NCBI RefSeq assembly: GCF_030158565.1
Contig: NZ_JAOASQ010000046.1
Location: forward strand, 82,389-146,388
Source of the DNA: Limnohabitans sp.
GTDB lineage: Bacteria; Pseudomonadota; Gammaproteobacteria; Burkholderiales; Burkholderiaceae_C
Direction of reading: 5' to 3'
Length of the DNA stretch: 64,000 nucleotides
Shown: piece after piece, positions 42,300 through 51,665 of the stretch
Layout: the number at the start of each line of letters is the position of its first letter
Position numbering within the stretch: position 1 is the stretch's first letter
The notes under the pieces: generated by a model
What the model saw: the letters and a program-made list of their open reading frames with translations, nothing else
What the model was told of the DNA's origin: nothing
Database searches by the model: none
Program-made: the position numbers and the translations under genes

Positions 42300-43010
42300 T
42301 CAGACGCCCAAGTACTCGTTCAACATGCCCATCTTGGAGGACAGCTCTTGCGAGCTGAAGGTTTCCACCATCTGACCATGTTCCATCACATAAAACCGGT
42401 CGGCCAAGGGCGCGGCAAACCGGAAGTTCTGCTCCACCATGATGATGGTGAAACCCTTGGCCTTGAGGGCCGTGATCATGCGGGCCAGGGCCTGCACGAT
42501 GACGGGCGCCAGGCCTTCGGAAATCTCGTCCAGCAACAAAAAGCGCGCGCCAGTGCGCAAGATGCGACCCACAGCCAGCATTTGCTGCTCGCCGCCCGAC
42601 AGGCGGGTACCCGGGCTGTTGCGGCGCTCTTTCAGGTTGGGAAACATGTCGTAAATTTCTTCGACCGACATGCCGTTGGGGGCAATCACGGGGGGCAGTA
42701 AGAGGTTTTCTTCGCAAGTCAGCGCCGAAAAAATACCGCGCTCCTCCGGGCAATAACCCAAGCCGAGTTTGGCGATCTGGTGCGGTGCCCAGTTCACGGT
42801 CTCTTGGCCCTTGATGGTGATGGAGCCGGTGCGGCGTCCCACCAGACCCAGGATGGATTTCACGGTGGTGGTGCGACCCGCGCCGTTGCGCCCCAGCAGC
42901 GTGACGACTTCGCCTTCGTTCACGGTGAGATCCACCCCGTGCAGGATGTGCGACTCGCCGTACCAGGCTTGCAGGTTGCTGATGCGCAGGAATTCTTTGG
43001 ACTCAGCCAT
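42300..43010 (-). CDS. livF: ABC transporter ATP-binding protein LivF, with Walker A Lys replaced by Arg
   Basis: A 236-residue ATPase. The Walker A motif reads GRNGAGRTTT with Arg46 where the nucleotide-binding Lys is normal. The signature motif is TRLSGGEQQMLAVGRIL, and Walker B is FLLLDEISEGLAP. The codon is CGC, so it is not a one-base misreading of AAG. Related LivF proteins of betaproteobacteria can show the same change. The partner LivG has a normal Walker A. It overlaps livG by 8 bases. Confidence 0.93.
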   Translation of the reverse strand: MAESKEFLRISNLQAWYGESHILHGVDLTVNEGEVVTLLGRNGAGRTTTVKSILGLVGRRTGSITIKGQETVNWAPHQIAKLGLGYCPEERGIFSALTCEENLLLPPVIAPNGMSVEEIYDMFPNLKERRNSPGTRLSGGEQQMLAVGRILRTGARFLLLDEISEGLAPVIVQALARMITALKAKGFTIIMVEQNFRFAAPLADRFYVMEHGQMVETFSSQELSSKMGMLNEYLGV

Positions 43011-43779
43011 GGGCCCCCTCCAGCTGGTTGTCGGTGGTGCCCATATAGGCTTCCAGCACTTGGGGGTTTTGCGAAACCACGGCGTAAGGTCCTTCTGCGA
43101 TCACTTGTCCACGTTGCAAGACACTGATGGTGTCTGCAATTTTGGACACCACATTCATGTTGTGCTCCACCATCAAGATGGTGCGGTTGGCACCGACTTT
43201 TTTGATCAGCTGCGTCACACGGTCCACGTCTTCGTGGCCCATGCCCTGAGTGGGTTCATCCAGCAGCATCAATTCGGGGTCCATGGCCAGCGTGGTGGCG
43301 ATCTCCAGTGCGCGCTTGCGGCCGTAAGGCAGCTCGACCGCCGTCAGGTCGGCCATGCTGCCTAAATCGACTTGGTCCAGCAGCGCCATGGCCTGGTCGT
43401 TGAGCTTGTTCAAGCTGCGCTCGGAGCGCCAAAAGTGCATCGAGGTGCCGGTGGCCCGCTGCAATCCGATGCGCACGTTTTCCATCACCGTGAGGTTGGG
43501 GAATGTGGCCGAAATCTGGAACGAACGCACGATGCCCCGACGCGCCACTTGTGAGGGTTTTTCGCCCGTGATGTCGTGGCCATTGAACAGGATCTGACCG
43601 CGTGTGGGGATCAGGAACTTGGTCAACAGGTTGAAGACTGTGGTCTTGCCTGCGCCGTTGGGCCCAATCAGCGCATGAATCTGACCGCGCTGCACGCTCA
43701 GGTTCACGCCATTGACGGCGACAAAGCCCTTGAACTCTTTGATGAGTTCTCGGGTCTCAAGAATGGTGTTGCTGGACAT
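43003..43779 (-). CDS. livG: ABC transporter ATP-binding protein LivG
   Basis: A 258-residue ATPase. Walker A is GPNGAGKTTVFN, the signature region is VELPYGRKRALEIATTLA, and Walker B is LMLLDEPTQGMG. The canonical LSGG is replaced by LPYG, which is usual for LivG. The start MSSNTILETRELIKEFKG at 43779 matches the family; a start at 43833 is possible. It is the first gene of the transporter set livG-livF-receptor-livH-livM. Confidence 0.92.
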   Translation of the reverse strand: MSSNTILETRELIKEFKGFVAVNGVNLSVQRGQIHALIGPNGAGKTTVFNLLTKFLIPTRGQILFNGHDITGEKPSQVARRGIVRSFQISATFPNLTVMENVRIGLQRATGTSMHFWRSERSLNKLNDQAMALLDQVDLGSMADLTAVELPYGRKRALEIATTLAMDPELMLLDEPTQGMGHEDVDRVTQLIKKVGANRTILMVEHNMNVVSKIADTISVLQRGQVIAEGPYAVVSQNPQVLEAYMGTTDNQLEGAHG

Positions 43780-43906
43780 CTGGAGGGCTCGGTTTCTTTC
43801 GGCGACTGTTTCAAACTCGACAACTCCTTTCATTCTGGAGCCGTGTTGTCAGTTTCAGGTCATGGTTATCCCGGGGGTTGTCTCATTGGTGTCTGTCATG
43901 AGCGTG

Positions 43907-44689
43907 TCACTGCGCGGTCCAGCCGCCATCGACCGGCAAGGCCACGCCCGTGATGCCGGCGGCTGCATCGCTGCACAAAAACACCGCCACATCCCCGATG
44001 CGTCCAGGTGGCAGCAGGGTCTGGTTGGGCTGCTTCTCACGCAACAACTCGCGGATGCCCGCTTCCCGGTCGCCGCCCAATGCCAAGGCTCGCGACTCAA
44101 TTTGGGGCGCGATGATCGGCGTGTCGGTCCACCCGGGGCAGATGCAGTTGACGGTGATGCCATCGGTGGCGGTTTCCAGCGCCACACCTTTGGACATGCC
44201 CACCAAGCCGTGCTTGGCCGCCAGATAGGCGGTCTTGTTGACCGACGCCACCAGCCCATGCACCGACGCGATGTTGACGATGCGGCCCCAGCCTTGTGCG
44301 CGCATGGCGGGCACGGCCGAGCGCATGGTCATGAAGGCCGCGCTCAGGTTCACGGCCAAAATCGCATCCCAGCGTTCGTTCGGAAAATCTTCCACCGGGC
44401 AGGTGTATTGAATACCTGCGTTGTTGACCAGGATGTCCGGGCTGCGCAGTGCCTTTGTGGCCTGCGCAAACAGGTCGCTGGCTGCTTGTGGGTCACGCAG
44501 ATCGGCTTGTACATACGCGGTTTGCCTTCCGGTGCGCTGTGCCAGGGCCTGCGCCACCGCCTGGCCTTCGGGCAGAGGCTCAATGCCGTGCAGTACGACG
44601 TCATGCCCAGCTTCGGCCAGGCGGGTGGCAATGGCCAGGCCAATGCCTTGCGTGGCTCCGGTGACCAGGGCGCAATGTGTGGCGTTCAT
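43907..44689 (-). CDS. SDR family protein, 3-hydroxybutyrate dehydrogenase-like
   Basis: A 260-residue short-chain dehydrogenase. The cofactor motif is TGATQGIGLAIA, then NNAG in ILVNNAGIQYTCP. The catalytic Ser is in NIASVHGLVAS and the Tyr-Lys in AYLAAKHGLVG; CPGWTDTPI is the D-3-hydroxybutyrate dehydrogenase signature. Its ATG overlaps the stop of the acyl-CoA synthetase gene by four bases. It would oxidise a hydroxyacyl compound in the same pathway. It lies 127 bases upstream of livG. Confidence 0.92.
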   Translation of the reverse strand: MNATHCALVTGATQGIGLAIATRLAEAGHDVVLHGIEPLPEGQAVAQALAQRTGRQTAYVQADLRDPQAASDLFAQATKALRSPDILVNNAGIQYTCPVEDFPNERWDAILAVNLSAAFMTMRSAVPAMRAQGWGRIVNIASVHGLVASVNKTAYLAAKHGLVGMSKGVALETATDGITVNCICPGWTDTPIIAPQIESRALALGGDREAGIRELLREKQPNQTLLPPGRIGDVAVFLCSDAAAGITGVALPVDGGWTAQ

Positions 44690-46218
44690 GGGGTGTTTCC
44701 TATCAGGCTTTGCGCATCGAGGGCGCGCAGTTCGGTTTTCAGCACCTTGCCGTAATTGTTTTTGGGCAAAGCTTGGACAAAGTGGTAATGCTTGGGCCGC
44801 TTGAAGCGCGCCACCTGGTCGAGGCAGTGCGCGTCCAAATCGGCCACGGTCAAAGACTGGCGGCACACCACAAAGGCCACCACCACCTCGCCCCACTCGG
44901 GGTCGGGGCGGCCAATCACCGACACCTCGGCCACCTGCGGGTGCGTGAGCAGCGCTTCTTCGACTTCACGCGGGTAAATGTTGGTGCCACCGCTGATCAC
45001 CATGTCCTTGGAGCGGTCGAGCAAGGTGAGGTAGCCGTCAGCATCCAGTCGTCCCACATCGCCCGTTTGCAACCAGCTGTTGCGAATTGCTTTGGCCGTG
45101 GCCTCAGGGTCGCGCCAATAGCCTGCCATGACCAACTCGCTGCGCACGCAGATTTCGCCCACGTCACCCACAGGCAAGCTCGCACCGGATTCATCAGCAA
45201 TCTTCACTTCGACCATGGCCTGCGCATGCCCGACCGATGCCAGGCGCTCACGGTAACGCGGGTGGGTGGCGTCCAGCACATCGGTCTTGGGCAGCACGCT
45301 GATGGTCATCGGGCATTCGCCCTGGCCGTAAATTTGCGCAAAGTGCGGGCCGATCACTTGCAAGGCCTCTTCGATGTCGGCCAGGTACATGGGGCCGCCG
45401 CCATAGACGATGGTGGCCAGGCCCTGTGGTGGTTTGGGCAAGCTGCGCGCCGCATCCACCAGCCGCCGCACCATGGTGGGCGCTGCAAAAAAAGAAGCCT
45501 GCTTCCAGTGCGCGGCCAAGCTCAGGGCCTCATGCGGGTCAAAACCGTCGGAGCGCGGCACCACGTTCAGCCCGGCATTCAGCACATAAGGCAGGTGGTA
45601 CATGCCGCCGCCGTGGGACAGCGGTGCGGGGTGCAACATGGTGTCACCACGCGCCACCGACTGCACCGAGGCCAGATAAGCCAGCGCGCAGCCGCGCAGC
45701 TGGCGGGCACACAGCACCACGCCCTTGGGGCGGCCTGTGGTGCCGCTGGTGTAAAACAACCAGGCTGGGTCGTCGTCTTGGCGCTCTTGCAAAGGCAGCT
45801 GTGCGCCTTGTGCTTGCAGCATGAAGGTGGTGTCGGTCTGCACAGCGCATGCAGCGCCCAGATCGCGCAGGGCTTGTGTCAGACCCGTGGCCCGTTCGCT
45901 GTCGCAAAAAGCGATGCGCGCTTCGCTGTGTTGGGCGATCCAGGCCGCTTCGCGTTCGTGCAGCTTGGCATTGACCGGTACAGCCACCGCACCGGCCCAC
46001 CAGATGCCCCACATCAAGGGCAAGTATTCGGGCGCGTTGTACAGGAACAGCACCACGCGGTCGCCAGGCTGCACGCCTTGGGCTTGCAGCCAACTGGCCG
46101 TGCGAGCGGCGCGTCGGGCGAACTCGGCGTAGTCGCACCAGACCTCGGTGCCATGCGCGATGGCCGCTTGCGCGGGGTAACGCTCGGCGCTGCGCGCCAG
46201 CCAAAGGGCGATGTTCAT
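44686..46218 (-). CDS. AMP-binding acyl-CoA synthetase
   Basis: A 510-residue ANL-family enzyme. The P-loop is LFYTSGTTGRPKGVVL, the AMP motif is YGQGECPMTI, and the hinge region is QTGDVGRLDADGYLTLLDRSKDMVISGG. The catalytic Lys lies in LPKNNYGKVLKTEL. It activates a carboxylic acid with ATP and CoA. It overlaps the SDR gene (4 bases), and it starts one base after the thiolase stop. The acid may be that imported by the Liv system. The chain length cannot be read. Confidence 0.93.
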   Translation of the reverse strand: MNIALWLARSAERYPAQAAIAHGTEVWCDYAEFARRAARTASWLQAQGVQPGDRVVLFLYNAPEYLPLMWGIWWAGAVAVPVNAKLHEREAAWIAQHSEARIAFCDSERATGLTQALRDLGAACAVQTDTTFMLQAQGAQLPLQERQDDDPAWLFYTSGTTGRPKGVVLCARQLRGCALAYLASVQSVARGDTMLHPAPLSHGGGMYHLPYVLNAGLNVVPRSDGFDPHEALSLAAHWKQASFFAAPTMVRRLVDAARSLPKPPQGLATIVYGGGPMYLADIEEALQVIGPHFAQIYGQGECPMTISVLPKTDVLDATHPRYRERLASVGHAQAMVEVKIADESGASLPVGDVGEICVRSELVMAGYWRDPEATAKAIRNSWLQTGDVGRLDADGYLTLLDRSKDMVISGGTNIYPREVEEALLTHPQVAEVSVIGRPDPEWGEVVVAFVVCRQSLTVADLDAHCLDQVARFKRPKHYHFVQALPKNNYGKVLKTELRALDAQSLIGNTP

Positions 46219-46219
46219 G

Positions 46220-47386
46220 TCAGTTGAGCCTTTCCAGCACCGAGCCGCAAGTCACCACGCCTGCACCACCCATGTTGAGCACAGCGGCCAAGCGTGCACG
46301 TGGCAAGGGCGCGCTGCGCCAGCGGCCCAGCAGTTGCCAAGCCGCCATCACATGCATCGACACGCCCGTGGCCCCCACCGGATGGCCTTTGGACTTGAGG
46401 CCGCCCGACAGGTTGACGGGCAATCGCCCGCCAGGCATGACCCAGCCTTCTTCCAGCGCACGCGCGCCCTGCCCGGGTGCGCACAGGCCAATGGCTTCGT
46501 ACTGCATCAGCTCGGCAATCGTGAAGCAGTCGTGTGTTTCCAGCAAATCCAAATCCTGGAGTGTGATGCCCGCTTTGGCCATCAGCCGTTGCCAAGCGGT
46601 GCGGGTGCCCGCCAATTCGCTCATGTCGCGGTGCGACAAGGGCATCAGGTCGGTGGCTTGCGCCGTGGCCCGCAGGCGCACTGCGTTGTCATGCCGCTGA
46701 TGGGCATCGGCGGCGCTCAGTACCACGGCCGCTGCGCCATCGGACACGGGTGAGCAGTCGCTGCGCAGCAGGCGGCCAACCACTCGGGGGTTCTTGTCGG
46801 ATTCGGTGTCGCAGAAAGCGGCGTCCACATCCAGGTGCAACTGGGCCAGCGGGTTGTGCAGGCCGTTGGCGTGGTTCTTGGCGGCAATCCGGGCCATGGC
46901 CGGGTGCGGATCACCATGGCGTTCGGCATACGCATCGGCCAGTTTGGCAAACATGCCGGCAAACCCGGCAGGCGTCTCTATTTCTTCTTTCACGTAACAG
47001 GCTTGCAGCAAGGCCTGCCCCACTTCACGTGTGGGCAAGGCCGACATGACCTCCACCCCGATGGCCAGCACATGGCGCGCCTGGCCTGAAGCGATCAGGG
47101 CCTGCGCATGGTGAATGGCCGCGCTGCCTGTGGCACACGCATTTTCCACACGCACCGCAGGCACCATCTGCAGCCCCGGCAGCAAACCGCCGCTCAGACC
47201 TGCGGTGAAGCCTTGCTTGACAAAGCCGGGATTGAAATGCCCCACCACCACGGCGTCAATTTCGTTGGCCTCCAACTGGGCGTCGGTGACGGCGGTGCTG
47301 GCGACCTCGCGCATCAAGGCCTCCACTTCGGCCCCGGGCAATTTGCCAAACGGGGTGTGTGCATAGCCAATCAGATCAACGTTCAT
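46220..47386 (-). CDS. thiolase family protein (SCP-x/acetyl-CoA acyltransferase type)
   Basis: A 388-residue thiolase-superfamily enzyme. The active-site Cys84 is in VENACATGSAAI. The conserved HDCF motif (LLETHDCFTIAEL) and GHPVGATG are present near the C-terminus. The second Cys motif typical of degradative thiolases is replaced by NMGGAGVVTCGSV, as in the SCP-2/non-specific lipid-transfer type. It would cleave or form a 3-ketoacyl-CoA. The start at 47386 has GAGAGA before it and is preferred over one six codons earlier. It is the first gene of the run to livM. Confidence 0.92.
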   Translation of the reverse strand: MNVDLIGYAHTPFGKLPGAEVEALMREVASTAVTDAQLEANEIDAVVVGHFNPGFVKQGFTAGLSGGLLPGLQMVPAVRVENACATGSAAIHHAQALIASGQARHVLAIGVEVMSALPTREVGQALLQACYVKEEIETPAGFAGMFAKLADAYAERHGDPHPAMARIAAKNHANGLHNPLAQLHLDVDAAFCDTESDKNPRVVGRLLRSDCSPVSDGAAAVVLSAADAHQRHDNAVRLRATAQATDLMPLSHRDMSELAGTRTAWQRLMAKAGITLQDLDLLETHDCFTIAELMQYEAIGLCAPGQGARALEEGWVMPGGRLPVNLSGGLKSKGHPVGATGVSMHVMAAWQLLGRWRSAPLPRARLAAVLNMGGAGVVTCGSVLERLN

Positions 47387-47505
47387 GCGGTCTCTCAAAT
47401 CCATTTTCGGAGGGTTTGGGTGTGCACAGCAGGCTGTGCAGATGCGGCTATATTAGGATTGGAATCATCCTTTGTGCAGTCGTCAAAACACTCCCGGGCT
47501 AACCC

Positions 47506-48087
47506 TTGCGTAAAACTACTCCTGCTGCCAAGTTGGCAGACCTGTCAACCCTTTGGGGTGAATTGGCCACCCTCAGTCCGCTGGGTTTGATGCTGTCATC
47601 ACAGCGCCAGATCATGTTGTGCAACACCGCGTTTGCCCACATGTTTGGTCACGAAATTGACGACATGCAAGGTGCCAGTCTGGCCATGCTCTACCCCAGC
47701 CAGGACGAGTTCGAGCGCATCGGTCAGCGTGGCTGGCACGTCATGGCGCAAGAAGGGCAATACCAGGATGAGCGCTTGATGCGTCGACGCGATGGCTCGT
47801 TGATCTGGGTGCGTGTGCACGGGCGCACGGCCGATTTGACCAACCCATTTGAAAGCGCCTCGTGGGTGTTTGAGCCCTTGTCAGCCGTCAGTGATGCCGA
47901 ACGACTGACCCCGCGCGAACGCGAAGTGCTGGCCGGCATGGCCAAGGGTCAGACCTCCAAAGACTCAGCCCGCGAGTTGGGCTTGAGCCCGCGCACAGTC
48001 GAAAAATTGCGCGCCAGCTTGCGCGCACATTTCGGGGCACGCAACGCGGCAGAGCTGATGTCCCGGATCGGTGGTCTGCCTGCGTGA
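47506..48087 (+). CDS. PAS domain LuxR-type transcriptional regulator
   Basis: A 193-residue regulator. A PAS domain covers about residues 22-125 (LGLMLSSQRQIMLCNTAFAHMFG to SASWVFEPLSA), and a LuxR helix-turn-helix covers LTPREREVLAGMAKGQTSKDSARELGLSPRTVEKLR. The frame opens with a TTG at 47506 directly after an in-frame stop, so TTG is the longest start. It is divergent from the thiolase gene (120 bases), so it probably controls the thiolase-synthetase-SDR-Liv run. Confidence 0.82.
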   Translation: MRKTTPAAKLADLSTLWGELATLSPLGLMLSSQRQIMLCNTAFAHMFGHEIDDMQGASLAMLYPSQDEFERIGQRGWHVMAQEGQYQDERLMRRRDGSLIWVRVHGRTADLTNPFESASWVFEPLSAVSDAERLTPREREVLAGMAKGQTSKDSARELGLSPRTVEKLRASLRAHFGARNAAELMSRIGGLPA

Positions 48088-48110
48088 GAACGTCGGCTGG
48101 TGGCCGTGGC

Positions 48111-48893
48111 TTACACCATGAGCATGCCGCCATCGAGCAAGATCGATTGTCCCGTCATGCCGCGTGATTCTTGAGAGCCGAGGTAGACCGCCAAGTTGGC
48201 AATCTCGTCGGGCTCCAGCACGCGCCCCAACGGCACGCGCGCCAGCGCAGCCTTGACCATGTCCTCTCCGCTGATGCCCGAGCTCTTGGCCACTTGCGCC
48301 TTGAGCTCTTCGACCATGTCGGTCTGGATGAAACCGGGGCAAATCGCGTTGACCGTGACTTTGTAGGGGCTCGCTTCCAGTGCCAGGCACCGCGTCAGCC
48401 CCACCACCGCGTGCTTGCTCACGTTGTAGGCGCTTTGGTTGCGCGAGCCCCATTTGCCAGCGGTGGATGCCATGTTGATGATGCGGCCATGCTGGCGCGC
48501 CTGCATGCCCGGCAAGCACGCCTGCGTGAAATGCAGCACGCCAAACAGGTTCACATCGAGCATGTCCTGAAAGTCTTGCGGCACATAGTCCATGAAGGGC
48601 TTGGCGCGGTACACCCCCGCGTTGTTGACCAACACATCCACACGGCCAAAACGCTGTTCGACCTGTTCTACCGCCGCAAAGCAAGCGTCGCGGTCGGTCA
48701 CGTTCAGGCCCACGGTCATGATGCGGTCATCGGGCAGGCCCAGCGCATCCTTGACCTCGTTCAAGCGATAGGTGTCGGTGGCCACCAGGCACAGGCTGGC
48801 GCCTTCGGCGGCATAGGCCTCGGCAATCGCACGACCGATGCCACGGCTGGCACCGGTGACGATGGCCACTTGTTGGTCAAGACGGTGTGCCAT
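48111..48893 (-). CDS. SDR family oxidoreductase
   Basis: A 260-residue short-chain dehydrogenase. The motifs are TGASRGIGRAIAEAY, NNAG in VLVNNAGVYRAKP, Ser in NMASTAGKWG, YNVSK, and CPGFIQTDM. Its start at 48893 follows AAAGGA. The pattern resembles 3-ketoacyl-ACP reductase/3-hydroxybutyrate dehydrogenase types. It is a separate unit between the convergent LuxR gene and the desaturase gene, so its pathway is uncertain. Confidence 0.92.
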   Translation of the reverse strand: MAHRLDQQVAIVTGASRGIGRAIAEAYAAEGASLCLVATDTYRLNEVKDALGLPDDRIMTVGLNVTDRDACFAAVEQVEQRFGRVDVLVNNAGVYRAKPFMDYVPQDFQDMLDVNLFGVLHFTQACLPGMQARQHGRIINMASTAGKWGSRNQSAYNVSKHAVVGLTRCLALEASPYKVTVNAICPGFIQTDMVEELKAQVAKSSGISGEDMVKAALARVPLGRVLEPDEIANLAVYLGSQESRGMTGQSILLDGGMLMV

Positions 48894-48944
48894 GTTCAAT
48901 CCTTTGAATGGAGGGTGCACAGCAGGGGTATCAGCTGTTGCGCG

Positions 48945-49952
48945 TCAGATGAGTTGTGCTTTTTTGCGTGCATGGCCTGGCGTGCCGTGGTGGGCATCGT
49001 CGTTCGGTTTGGACACCGCTTTGCGCAGCACGGCCAGATAACCCGGGGCCAACTCCATGCGTGGCCCAAAGCCCTGCTCAATCAGCATGCGGTGCGCAGC
49101 GGGCAGCTTCCAGCAAGGCGTGAACACAAACAGGTGGTGCTCCAGGTGGTAGTTCACCCAGTAAGGTGCCAACACCATGCGCATGCCCCAATTCGTGAGC
49201 GTGGTCCGGGTGTTGCGCAAGCGGTCATCGTTGTTGCCCACCACCGCGTGCTCGGCGATGTTGCGGATGCGGCTGATCACCTGGTACCAAGTCAGCAAGG
49301 GCAGCAACCACAGCGCAAAGTAAGCCCACCACACGCCTGCGGCGGCGGTGATGGCGAAGATGGTCAGGTTGGTCAACGCGAAATATTTTTCGGCCTGAAA
49401 CAGATTCTTCCAGCGCTGCAGACGGCTCGGGTCATCGCCCATTTCCATGCGAAAAAATTCCATGCGCCGCTGGTAACCCGTCACGCCCAGAATGTCGCGC
49501 CGCATCTTGCGCCAGAAGCTGGTTTTGCTGATCGGAAACGGAGCCGACAAAATCAGGTCGGGGTCTTCCTTTTGCTGCGTGTGGCGGTGGTGGCTCAGGT
49601 GGTAGGGGCGGTACAGCGTGAGGCTTGCGCCCACGGGCCAGCCGCACAAAAAGGCGCCCAGGGTGTCGTTGAGCCAAGTGGTCTTGAACAAGGCGCGGTG
49701 CGCGGCGTCGTGCATCAGGATGGCCAGGCCCAGCTGCCTGCCGCCAATCAGCACCACGGCCACGAGGAAGCTCAAAGGGTTGGGCCAAGCGATGAAAAAC
49801 GCCATGGCCAGCGCGATCATGCCCCAAGCGTGCAAGACCAAGTAAGCGCCCATACAGTCGGATCGGCCGCGCAGGTAAGCGTCTTGTTCGGGGCTGAGCA
49901 CAGGCTGTGCATTTGTGACCATGGACAGCAATGAAAAAAGCAAAGGAATCAT
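48945..49952 (-). CDS. fatty acid desaturase family protein
   Basis: A 335-residue membrane di-iron desaturase. The three histidine boxes are HDAAHRA, HLSHHRH and HLEHHLF, and four hydrophobic segments lie between them. It would desaturate or hydroxylate a membrane lipid or carotenoid-type chain. The ATG at 49952 gives the longest form; a second ATG ten codons later is possible. It lies between an SDR gene and a DUF1185 gene on the same strand. Its operon membership is not clear. Confidence 0.92.
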   Translation of the reverse strand: MIPLLFSLLSMVTNAQPVLSPEQDAYLRGRSDCMGAYLVLHAWGMIALAMAFFIAWPNPLSFLVAVVLIGGRQLGLAILMHDAAHRALFKTTWLNDTLGAFLCGWPVGASLTLYRPYHLSHHRHTQQKEDPDLILSAPFPISKTSFWRKMRRDILGVTGYQRRMEFFRMEMGDDPSRLQRWKNLFQAEKYFALTNLTIFAITAAAGVWWAYFALWLLPLLTWYQVISRIRNIAEHAVVGNNDDRLRNTRTTLTNWGMRMVLAPYWVNYHLEHHLFVFTPCWKLPAAHRMLIEQGFGPRMELAPGYLAVLRKAVSKPNDDAHHGTPGHARKKAQLI

Positions 49953-50034
49953 CTTGAGATGAAACCTTTGCCTGATCAGTCACTGAAGTGACCTGTGATC
50001 GCAGGCGCTGTCAGGGCGGTTGACCAGGCTCGCC

Positions 50035-50613
50035 TCAACGTTGGCCGTCGTGAACCGAGACCTTGTCCTTGGTCAAACCACCCAGTCGCGAGTGGATACG
50101 GCCACCTGTGCCCATGACCAAAGCAAACAAGATTTCGTTGGGACGAGGCGCATCCTGGATGCCCACTTCCATGCTGTTGTAGTGGCTGCGCAGGTAGCTG
50201 GCGTGGATGTAATGCAAAGGCACCATCAAACGGTAGCCCGCACTGGCCACCGCTTTGCTGGCCGGCACCATCGCTTTGGGTTCGCCCAGCACCGCCCGCA
50301 TGGCCCAACCGCCCGCTTCGTGCCAGACGGCGCCGTGCTCCATTTCGCCGTTGACGCCCACGATGGCCGCTTTGCTGTAGACCTCGACGTTGTCTTTGCC
50401 CAGCGTGTCCACCAGCTCTTGCGCCAGCAAGGTGCCCAGTGAACGCAGCTCGGCCATGAAGGGCATGAGGTCAGGCTCGTAACGTCCGGCGTATGGGTTC
50501 TTGATCACCGCACAGGCGGCGGCCAACTTCAGAGGGGTGTCTGCGACCGGTCCCCCTTCGTGGTGAATGGTTTCGATCGTCAGGCTGCGTTTGCGAATTT
50601 CAATCAATGACAT
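50035..50613 (-). CDS. amino acid synthesis family protein (DUF1185)
   Basis: A 192-residue protein. The family motifs include IKNPYAGRYEPDLMPFM, VNGEMEHGAVWHEAGG and MVPLHYIHASYLRSHYNSMEV. The Pfam name 'amino acid synthesis' is historical and the activity is not established. It is the last gene of the cluster GntR-VOC-FAH-oxidoreductase-Bug-DUF1185, 24 bases after the Bug gene. In this class of cluster DUF1185 proteins often accompany aromatic or heterocyclic acid catabolism. Confidence 0.85.
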   Translation of the reverse strand: MSLIEIRKRSLTIETIHHEGGPVADTPLKLAAACAVIKNPYAGRYEPDLMPFMAELRSLGTLLAQELVDTLGKDNVEVYSKAAIVGVNGEMEHGAVWHEAGGWAMRAVLGEPKAMVPASKAVASAGYRLMVPLHYIHASYLRSHYNSMEVGIQDAPRPNEILFALVMGTGGRIHSRLGGLTKDKVSVHDGQR

Positions 50614-50637
50614 GCGGGGTCCTTGGTTCAGGTGAAT

Positions 50638-51606
50638 TTATTGCTTGGGAATTTTGGCTTCGTTGACGACCTGGATCCATTTTTGGGTTTGCCCTGCCAC
50701 CAGGGTGCGCATTTCTTCGGGTGTGCTGCCACGGACTTCACCACCCATGTCTTCCAGTCGGGTCTTGACAGCAGGCACCACAATCGCTTTTTGCACTTCG
50801 GCATTCAGACGATCGATCACGGCGCGCGGCGTACCTGCAGGGGCCATCAAGCCCGCCCACGACTGCACGTCATAGCCCGCCACGCCTTGCTCTGCGACCG
50901 TGGGCACATCCGGCAGTCCTTGCCACCTTTGCGGTCCGGTGGTCGCAATCGCACGCAGTTTGCCGGATTTGATGTTGGCCATCACCGCAGTGGGTGGCGC
51001 AATGATCATCGGAATTTCGCCACTGAGCAAGGCGGTCAGTGAGGCCGAGTCGCCCCTGAAGGGCACATGCAGCAACTGGTTTTTCGACATGCTGGCCAAC
51101 AGCTCGCCTGCCAAGTGATGGGTCGAGCCGATGCCCGCAGTGCCGTAACTGATTTCTGTTGGATTGGCTTTGGCGGTGGCCAGCAAGGCCGTCAAATTCT
51201 GGAATTTGCTGTTGGCCGGAACCACCACCAAAAACGGGAAATAGGTGATGGTGCTGACCATTTCAAAATCTTGCACCGTGCGGTAAGCCAGGTTGTTGTA
51301 AAGCGCGCCCGCAACGGCATGGCCACCTGTGGCCAAGAGCAAGGTGTAGCCATCCGGTCTGGCTTTGGACACGGTGGTGGCCGCAATCGTGCCACCGGCC
51401 CCAGCCTGCGCTTCCACCACCATGGACTGCGCCAGGCCTTTGCTCATCTCTTGGCTGACGGCCCTGGCGATCGCATCGGCGTTGCCGCCTGGAGCGAAGC
51501 CTTGCAGCACCTTGATGGGACGCTCAGGATAGGTTTGAGCGAAAGCCTGGAAAGGCAGAATCAGCGCGCTTGCGCTCAAAGCGATGAGTAAATTTCGACG
51601 AAGCAT
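50638..51606 (-). CDS. Bug/TctC-family tripartite tricarboxylate receptor
   Basis: A 322-residue solute receptor. The signal peptide MLRRNLLIALSASALILPFQ is cut after AFA, then QTYPERPIKVLQGFAPGGNADAIARAV. The family core AGAGGTIAATTVSKARPDGYTLLLAT is present, followed by YGTAGIGSTHHLAGELL. AGGAG precedes the ATG at 51606. The TctA/TctB membrane partners are missing nearby, as is usual for Bug genes. It probably senses or captures the substrate of the surrounding catabolic cluster. Confidence 0.95.
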   Translation of the reverse strand: MLRRNLLIALSASALILPFQAFAQTYPERPIKVLQGFAPGGNADAIARAVSQEMSKGLAQSMVVEAQAGAGGTIAATTVSKARPDGYTLLLATGGHAVAGALYNNLAYRTVQDFEMVSTITYFPFLVVVPANSKFQNLTALLATAKANPTEISYGTAGIGSTHHLAGELLASMSKNQLLHVPFRGDSASLTALLSGEIPMIIAPPTAVMANIKSGKLRAIATTGPQRWQGLPDVPTVAEQGVAGYDVQSWAGLMAPAGTPRAVIDRLNAEVQKAIVVPAVKTRLEDMGGEVRGSTPEEMRTLVAGQTQKWIQVVNEAKIPKQ

Positions 51607-51665
51607 TTTTGTCTCCTGATGGATAAAACATGCAGCTTCTCTACGGACGCTTGCATGCACGAACT

